From assembly GCA_020342235.1 (NCBI GenBank), contig CP073216.1, forward strand, positions 868,001 through 932,000: a stretch of DNA of 64,000 bases. Direction: 5' to 3'. Shown here piece after piece: positions 58,383 through 64,000 of this stretch. The stretch's first letter is position 1. Every line of letters begins with the position of its first letter. A program made the position numbers and the translations under genes. The notes beneath the pieces are model-generated. The model saw only the letters and a program-made list of their open reading frames with translations. It was not told where the DNA came from and searched no databases. The stretch comes from Saccharomycopsis phalli (taxonomy: Eukaryota > Ascomycota > Saccharomycetes > Ascoideales > Saccharomycopsidaceae).

Positions 58383-58801
58383 CTACCATGCCATTGTAAA
58401 TCGCTAGCAAATGCAAAGTAGTCACACTGCACTGTTCTTTGTCAAAGCACCTGAATCACCAACCTGGGCCATTTCCAAGCATCTAGACTAGATACGTAAT
58501 TGGCAATAAAGTTTGTAGCCACATTGGGAATATTCGTTTCATGTAATACAACAGGCTAATATACGATTTTACGGTGAGCCATTGACTAGTTGTAAGCGAT
58601 ACAACGGCATTGCAATTGGAAGTGCGACCCGCATGGGAATGTGCTACAAAGAGGGGAATGTGCCAGGGCCAACACAATAATTGAACTAACGACATGTCCA
58701 AGAACATAAGCAAATGGACAAGCTGAGGGAGGGCCGATTAGCGAATACCAGCCTGATTAGCGAATACTGGCTCAATTACGAGCCCGCACAGATGCGACGT
58801 A

Positions 58802-58834
58802 CACGTGAGAATTCCGACTGCGCATACACACGTG
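58802..58834. promoter_or_regulatory. Paired CACGTG sites before velvet 3
   Basis: Two CACGTG hexamers, starts 27 bp apart (58802 and 58829), 44-76 bp before the velvet-3 ATG. Candidate bHLH sites, close enough to the start to influence promoter use. Confidence 0.5.
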
Positions 58835-58857
58835 ACAAGTGACCAAAGTCTGGTTCC

Positions 58858-58899
58858 ATGTTTGGGCATCTGGTAGTATGCGGTCTTCCCTTGAATTAA
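58858..58899 (+). promoter_or_regulatory. Upstream ORF overlapping the velvet-3 start
   Basis: A 13-codon frame starting 20 bp before the velvet-3 ATG and ending 22 bp inside it, in another frame. The upstream ATG has T at -3 and the velvet ATG has A at -3, as for velvet 1. Confidence 0.5.
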
Positions 58900-60092
58900 T
58901 ACCAATTGAACGTGTGGACACGGTTTCTGGCACGTCGTACGGGCTCCGGTTTGTGCAGCAGCCAAAATATGCTCGGGAGAGCACAGTGCTCAAGTCGTCG
59001 GGACCGGTTCTGGGCGCGAGCATCCACAAGAGGTTGCTCCATCCGTTTCCGATTCTCACGCTCAAGGTGTATTCGCGGCAAGGCGACATTACTGCACACA
59101 ATTTGAGTCTCTTTTTTCTCCGGGTGACGATGCCCGGGGAAACCGACGAAAGTCCAGTGGTGGTGGGCACCCGGACGATTTCCGGCACGGTGTATAATCT
59201 TGCTCCTAGTGGTGAGGTGGTGGTGGTGTTTATGTTTGGGGACCTTGGGTTTTTAAAGAAGGGAACGTACCGGATGACGTTTGAGTTGTACAAGTACGAG
59301 CCGTTCCGACGCGAAAACGTGCACGTGCCGGAGTTGGTGAGGCTTGCTCTGGTGGTTCTGGACGAGATCCGGGTGTATGGGCCACGAGAGTATTATAAGA
59401 GGAGTGTGCAGGAGCGGATCCAGAAGGATATGGAGGAGGAGCAGAGGCGTCGCGACGGAGACCGGGGGTGTCGGATGGTGATACTGTATTTGCGGAGTAT
59501 TAATACGATCAAGGATTATGAGCGGAGTGAAAAGGGGAGGAGTGAAAAGGGTGGTGAGAAGGGGAGGAGTGAAAAGGGTGGTGAGAAGGGGAGGAATGAA
59601 AAGGGTGGTGAGAAGATGAGAGAGGAAAAATGGAGAGAGGAAAAATGGAGAGAGGAAAAATGGAGAGAGGAAAAATGGAGAGAGGAAAAATGGAGAGAGG
59701 AAAAATGGAGAGAGGAAAATAAAAACGAAAATAAAAACGAAACGAAAAACGAAACGAAAAACAAGGAAAAACCAATTCACAAACAAATCAACGAAAAACG
59801 CACAAGGCATCAACACCAGGAACGTGACTCGGGGGAAAAAAAGGCCAGGCACGACTTGCCTGCACACCACCCTGCGCTGATCTTGACCAATCTTGCCAAT
59901 AAATCCGTGGGGAGTGTTCAGTTGCCGTCGATTCGCGACGTCCAGCTCGGGAACGACGTCCAGTTACCGTCGATTCGCGACGTACAATTGGGAAGCGACG
60001 TCCGGCTTCCGCCGCTTGTGGGGGACGTGCGTATAGGGCAGGACGATAAAGGGGCGAAACGGGCGACAGGAGGGGGAAAAGTCAGCTGCTGA
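58878..60092 (+). CDS. Velvet-domain regulator 3 with repeat-expanded tail
   Basis: A 404-residue protein. The velvet domain (about 20-180) has YGLRFVQQPKYARES, HPFPILTLKVY, LFFLRVTM, TISGTVYNLAP, FGDLGFLKKGTYRMTFELYKYE and LDEIRVYGPREYYKRS. The post-domain helix shared by all three ends YLRSINTIKDY. The tail then has SEKGGEKGR units, six to seven WREEK pentads (59617-59725), an Asn/Lys/Glu run and a duplicated VQLPSIRDVQLG block (about 350-375), and ends basic. Its N-terminus aligns with velvet 1 residue for residue except for an 11-residue insertion after ARES. I chose the ATG at 58878 for the conserved Met-Arg start; an in-frame GTG upstream is unlikely. Confidence 0.92.
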   Translation: MRSSLELIPIERVDTVSGTSYGLRFVQQPKYARESTVLKSSGPVLGASIHKRLLHPFPILTLKVYSRQGDITAHNLSLFFLRVTMPGETDESPVVVGTRTISGTVYNLAPSGEVVVVFMFGDLGFLKKGTYRMTFELYKYEPFRRENVHVPELVRLALVVLDEIRVYGPREYYKRSVQERIQKDMEEEQRRRDGDRGCRMVILYLRSINTIKDYERSEKGRSEKGGEKGRSEKGGEKGRNEKGGEKMREEKWREEKWREEKWREEKWREEKWREEKWREENKNENKNETKNETKNKEKPIHKQINEKRTRHQHQERDSGEKKARHDLPAHHPALILTNLANKSVGSVQLPSIRDVQLGNDVQLPSIRDVQLGSDVRLPPLVGDVRIGQDDKGAKRATGGGKVSC

Positions 60093-61503
60093 TGCCTTGG
60101 CGTTGCAAAGAGGTTGGAACATGTGTTGAAATGAGGTTGGAACAAGATGGAACAAGATGGAATGAGGTTGGAACATGTGCTGGAACATGTATTGGAATGT
60201 GTTGGAATATGACATTTGCAATGACATTGCAACATGTCGTCGGAACATGACATTTACTGCAAATTCCTGTGCAAAATTTAGCCCTGCCGTTCAACCTCAT
60301 TGGGTTTGCTGAATTATCCGGCCACTAACTGCGTTTGGCCTCCTTTCATTGGCCTTGTTTGGCCTTTTTTATTGTCTCTCAATTGCCCTTGTTGGCCCTA
60401 TTGTTTACCTGCACCATCAGGCAACACTCCTCGTGCTTCTATTGTGACTTGAGTAGGGTACAGATGGACAAACTCTAATTCCCAAAGTTTACTCGGTCGT
60501 CTGTCCTACGGCCCGTTGGTCCAAGAAACTCACCTCCGCAAGGTTAAAGCATTGCCTCGAAGCCACATTCCAGCCTCGAAGCCACGCTCCAGGGATTATC
60601 AGACCATTTTATCCCGTCTATAGAGGTCCTTCAGGGATTATCAACGACAAACGCATCATTGGACCTACGTGCAGCAGCCCATGTGAGAAATATTATTCCA
60701 TAATATATGTCATGTGGACCGGAACGTAATTCATCCCTCTGATAAAAAAAAAACGCCAGGAGAAAATGTGATATAGTGGCCCAGCATCCTCACGAATGGA
60801 GTACCTGGTCTAAATTAGTGCCCCCAGACTTAGCAGGCGCACCTCAGATACGATCAGATGTAGATGTGGGCGTGAGATGGCCGGTAGAAAAAGCCACCGC
60901 TGTTTATAGATTGTTTAGATTTATATCGACCCACCACAGAATAGAAGCGATATCACGATAATTATTTAAAAATATTGGCGATTTTGCATCTGGGTAAATG
61001 CATACTGAGAAGCGGTAACTCAGAACAGCAGCCTAGCTCTCCCAAAGCGGCAATCACTGTACATATGTCTGTTTCACGTTGCATTGCTGCTGGCTAGCAA
61101 GATGGTGAACAGCCTCGTCACACACACGAATCCAACCAGGCACAAGTAATCAATGGCAAGCTCCAGCGTAAACCAGCCGGTATATTGATAATTGTCGGCG
61201 GTATACAGATGTCGGCCCGCGACTGAGCGTGGCCCTGGCTTGCGGCACCGTGTCTTCAGGGGAATTAAGGTTTGCACGCATGCATATTACAATCAGTTGT
61301 AAACTATCAGTATGCAACTTGAAGATTTTAGGAGGGTGCTATTCAACTTGAAACCAAATTAGTGTCAGTTCCAAACAGGCGCACAGCAAACGATTTTCCA
61401 TGTATATAATGGTTCCATGATTCCTGCCTGTTTTCTCGTTTTTGGAAAATTCACTAGAGATTAAGATACGTCTGCGCAACTAGGTATACCGTGAGGTACA
61501 GTT
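60093..61503. other. 1.4-kb region between velvet 3 and the adhesin
   Basis: Contains scattered TTGGAACATG and GGAACAAGATGGA repeats (60110-60250) just after the velvet-3 stop codon. The rest is upstream sequence of the adhesin. Short frames at 60776-60961 and (minus) 61074-61277 lack an ATG at the start and are not supported. Confidence 0.6.
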
Positions 61504-64000
61504 ATGAATTTAAATCTAGTGTTTGTATCTCTATGTTTTGCCCTAGCTGGGGCTGCTTCTCCAGAGGCAGCGTCGGGGGGCAATTCGGTAGCGAATTCTG
61601 CTGAACTGCCCGTCGAGAATCCTGCAAAAGGTGCACCATCAGAAGCACAAGCGACGCAAGCAACGCAAGCAGCAACTTCGCAAGAGGCACAAGCAACGCA
61701 AGCAACGCAAGCAGCGACTTCACAAGAAGCACTTCAAGCAAGTTTGAAAGTGCCAACTTCTCAACAAGCACAAGCAACTTCTCAAGAAGCACAAGTAACT
61801 TCGCAAGTAACTTCTCAAGCTGCGCCTTCTAGTGAAGTGGTGCCATCAACTTCTCAAGCTGCGCCTTCTAGTGAAGTGGTGCCATCAACTTCTCAAGCAA
61901 CTTCTGAAGTGATACCATCGACTTCTCAAGTAGTACAATCGACTTTTCAAGCAACTTCCGAAGTACCTTCAACTAGCCAAGCACCATCTTCTAGTCAGAT
62001 ACCTTCCTTTACTTCGCCATCCTCTCAGACAGAATTCACTCAGTCTTCTGCCTCTCTGGAATTCTCAGTGTCCCCAACATCTTTTGCTACACTGACTTTT
62101 GCTTCCTCATCTGAAGCTACTAGTGCGTCGTCGAGCATCCCTTCTCCTTTTGCAAAGGCCGTTCTCCCATCACTTTCAAGTGAGTCTTCCGCGTCATCTC
62201 AATCGGAAACTCCTACTTCTACGGTCCTGTCATCTGCAGTTTTTTCACAAAGCTCATTGACTAGTTCTGCTCCAGAAAGTTTGTCATCTAGTTCTGCTTT
62301 GGAAAGCTCGTTAACCAGTTCTGCTTTGGAAAGCTCGTTAACCAGTTCTGCTCCAGAGAGTTTGTCGTCTAGTTCTGCTTCAGAGAGTTTGTCAACCAGT
62401 TTGTCATCTAGTTCTGCTCCAGAAAGCTCAGCCAGTTCTGCTTCGGTTACACTGACTTTGGCTTCTCTGACTGAATCCACTGGCTCATCTTCAAGCTCCC
62501 CTGATCCTATTGGAAAGGCTGTTCTTCCAACACTCTCAAGTGACAGAACCACCAGTTCTTCCGAGGTTAGCTCGTCTGAGAGTTCTGCGACTCCTTCAGT
62601 CACACTGACGTTGGCTTCTCTGACTGAAAGTACAAGTGCATCTTCAAGCTCAATTGACCTGTTTGAAAAGGCTGCTGTTCCTTCATCCTCAAGTGACCAA
62701 ACCAGTAGTCATTCAGAGAGTTCTAGTTTCACCGAGGTTTCTCCTTCGGGGGCTTCTTCTACAGCTTCTTCAGAGAGTACTACTTCCTCAGAAGCTTCAG
62801 TTACACTGACTTTGACTTCTCTGACTGAAACCACTGGCTCATCCTCAAGTGACCAAACCAGTAGTCATCCAGAGAGTTCTAGTTCTACCGAGGTTTCTCC
62901 TTCGGGGGCTTCTTCTACAGCTTCTTCAGAGAGTACTACTTCCTCAGAAGCTTCGGTTACACTGACTTTGACTTCACTGACTGAATCTACTGGCTCATCT
63001 TCTAGCTCTCCTGATCCTTTTAGAAAGGCCGTTCTTCCAACACTTTCAAGTGACAGAACCAGCAGTTCTTCCGAGGCTAGTTCGTCTGAGTCTCCTTCAG
63101 TCACACTGACTTTGGCTTCGCTGACTGAAAGTACAGATGCATCATCAAGCGAATCTTCTGACACCAAACATGCTTCAGAAAGTTCCGCTTCTACCGAGAG
63201 TCCTTCAGCCACACTGACTTTGGCTTCGCTGACTGAAACCACTGACTCATCTTCGAGCTCAACTGACCTTTTCGGAAAGGCAGTTCTTCCAACATCTTCA
63301 GGTGATCAAACCAGCAGTTCTTCCGAGGTTAGCTCCTCTGAGACTCCTTCAATCACTCTGACTCAAACAGATGCGTCATCAAGCTCGATTCTTAGTGTCG
63401 GTAAAGCTGCTATTCGTTCAACCACATCTGGTGATCAAGGAAGCAAATTTGGTTCAGAGTCTACACAAAGCTCTACCAGCGATGATTCTCAGGCTACGAG
63501 TTCCAAGGATAGTGATTCTACAGATTCTGCTACCATTTCTGGTTCAGCCGTTCATAGTGACACTCCAGATGACGATAAACTGTCCAGTGCTGACTCTACT
63601 TTAGGACATACTACTGTGAGTGGCTCTTTAACCACATCGCTCCTGAGTACTTCGGATGGATTCTCTGATGCACAATCTACCACTAGTGGGGAGACCACCA
63701 CCGTGTTGCCTTCCAGCACTAAGCAGGATGGAGGCTTGTTGGGCCAATTGACCTCACTTGGAGATTCTTCTGCTTTGGAAAGTGTTTCTTTGGCAGGAGC
63801 CTCGGCACTTTCGCAGCTTATTTCTGCAGCAGCACCTGTGACTTCAGCAGCTGGTTCAGATGTTTCGAAGATTGGTTCAGAAATTTCGGGTGTGGCTTCT
63901 ACAGTTGCGTCTGCTGTTGACTCAGATGTATCAGGTGTTACTTCAGCAGCTGAGTCGGTTATTTCAAAGGCAACTTCAGCAGTTGCTTCAGATGTATCGG
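61504..64000 (+). CDS. Ser/Thr-rich secreted adhesin-like protein (partial, runs off the window)
   Basis: The frame is open from the ATG at 61504 to the last base, 832 codons without a stop. It begins with a signal peptide (MNLNLVFVSLCFALAGA). It is then almost wholly Ser, Thr, Ala, Gln and Glu. Residues about 45-160 carry TSQ and ATQ repeats. From about 195 to 625 there are seven or eight imperfect modules, each with TLTLASLTES, a serine run, and GKAVLPTLSSD. Near the right edge shorter TSA and SDVS repeats begin. This is the layout of O-glycosylated yeast wall adhesins or mucins. I cannot see a ligand-binding N-terminal domain or a GPI signal; the latter would lie beyond 64000. Confidence 0.82.
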   Translation, partial: MNLNLVFVSLCFALAGAASPEAASGGNSVANSAELPVENPAKGAPSEAQATQATQAATSQEAQATQATQAATSQEALQASLKVPTSQQAQATSQEAQVTSQVTSQAAPSSEVVPSTSQAAPSSEVVPSTSQATSEVIPSTSQVVQSTFQATSEVPSTSQAPSSSQIPSFTSPSSQTEFTQSSASLEFSVSPTSFATLTFASSSEATSASSSIPSPFAKAVLPSLSSESSASSQSETPTSTVLSSAVFSQSSLTSSAPESLSSSSALESSLTSSALESSLTSSAPESLSSSSASESLSTSLSSSSAPESSASSASVTLTLASLTESTGSSSSSPDPIGKAVLPTLSSDRTTSSSEVSSSESSATPSVTLTLASLTESTSASSSSIDLFEKAAVPSSSSDQTSSHSESSSFTEVSPSGASSTASSESTTSSEASVTLTLTSLTETTGSSSSDQTSSHPESSSSTEVSPSGASSTASSESTTSSEASVTLTLTSLTESTGSSSSSPDPFRKAVLPTLSSDRTSSSSEASSSESPSVTLTLASLTESTDASSSESSDTKHASESSASTESPSATLTLASLTETTDSSSSSTDLFGKAVLPTSSGDQTSSSSEVSSSETPSITLTQTDASSSSILSVGKAAIRSTTSGDQGSKFGSESTQSSTSDDSQATSSKDSDSTDSATISGSAVHSDTPDDDKLSSADSTLGHTTVSGSLTTSLLSTSDGFSDAQSTTSGETTTVLPSSTKQDGGLLGQLTSLGDSSALESVSLAGASALSQLISAAAPVTSAAGSDVSKIGSEISGVASTVASAVDSDVSGVTSAAESVISKATSAVASDVS

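Larger units (their letters stand above)
56421..58877. other. 2.5-kb intergenic region upstream of velvet 3
   Basis: No intact gene. CACGTG at 56557, 56592, 58802 and 58829. Imperfect repeats of CTATAGACAAA (58246-58382). A 19-bp direct repeat of GATTAGCGAATACC (58736 and 58755). Frames at 56810-57088 and 57072-57269 are weakly protein-like and overlap each other; they may be a dead gene but I cannot name it. Confidence 0.55.

Noticed and set aside
1-64000. tRNA, rRNA or snoRNA genes
   Set aside because: No stretch with a credible tRNA B-box and cloverleaf or other known RNA motif was seen by eye; a covariance-model scan could still find one.

Overview
The window looks like a nuclear chromosome segment of a budding yeast (Saccharomycotina), probably an early-diverging lineage. 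Genes are compact and intron-poor. Their set and lengths match yeast orthologues (IMG1, RCF2, KIN28, HIS5, RPN10, HIR3, IPA1, CPR7, GEA2, SCD5). The few introns are only 36-40 nt long and place a TACTAAC or GCTAAC branch site directly against the 3' AG, a style I associate with Yarrowia-like and related basal yeasts. I cannot name a genus.

Layout. 1-1.3 kb: decayed or unrecognised coding fragments. 1.4-21 kb: housekeeping and metabolic genes (mitochondrial ribosomal protein bL19m, a GSKIP-domain protein, Rcf2, a secreted subtilisin-like protease, a copper amine oxidase, the CDK7-type kinase Kin28, histidinol-phosphate aminotransferase, a spliced Nbl1/borealin-like gene, the proteasome ubiquitin receptor Rpn10, a spliced GAF-domain protein) and an 805-aa protein built on an 8-residue repeat. 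A dispersed non-coding repeat family and several 17-bp minisatellites lie in these intergenic regions. 22-41 kb: the chromatin genes HIR3 and a BRD8-like bromodomain gene flanking IPA1, then CPR7 and the ARF exchange factor GEA2.

41-64 kb is the unusual part. It carries a WOPR-family master regulator (Wor1/Ryp1/Sge1 type) with a 1.5-kb upstream region. A mitochondrial PPR-like gene and SCD5 follow. Then come three velvet-domain genes in the same orientation within 8.2 kb, separated by long, repeat-bearing intergenic regions. A 36-residue zinc-ribbon microprotein is encoded between the second and third. The window ends inside a long Ser/Thr-rich secreted adhesin-like gene that is open to the last base.

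Velvet factors are typical of filamentous fungi and, as far as I recall, absent from model budding yeasts. In Histoplasma a WOPR protein (Ryp1) and two velvet proteins (Ryp2, Ryp3) form one circuit controlling cell form. Here a WOPR gene and three velvet paralogues lie within 19 kb. I infer a linked, locally amplified developmental regulator locus. The paralogues share the Met-Arg start, the same register of the QQP box, and a short upstream reading frame overlapping the start codon. I saw no tRNA genes, CRISPR arrays or recognisable retroelements.
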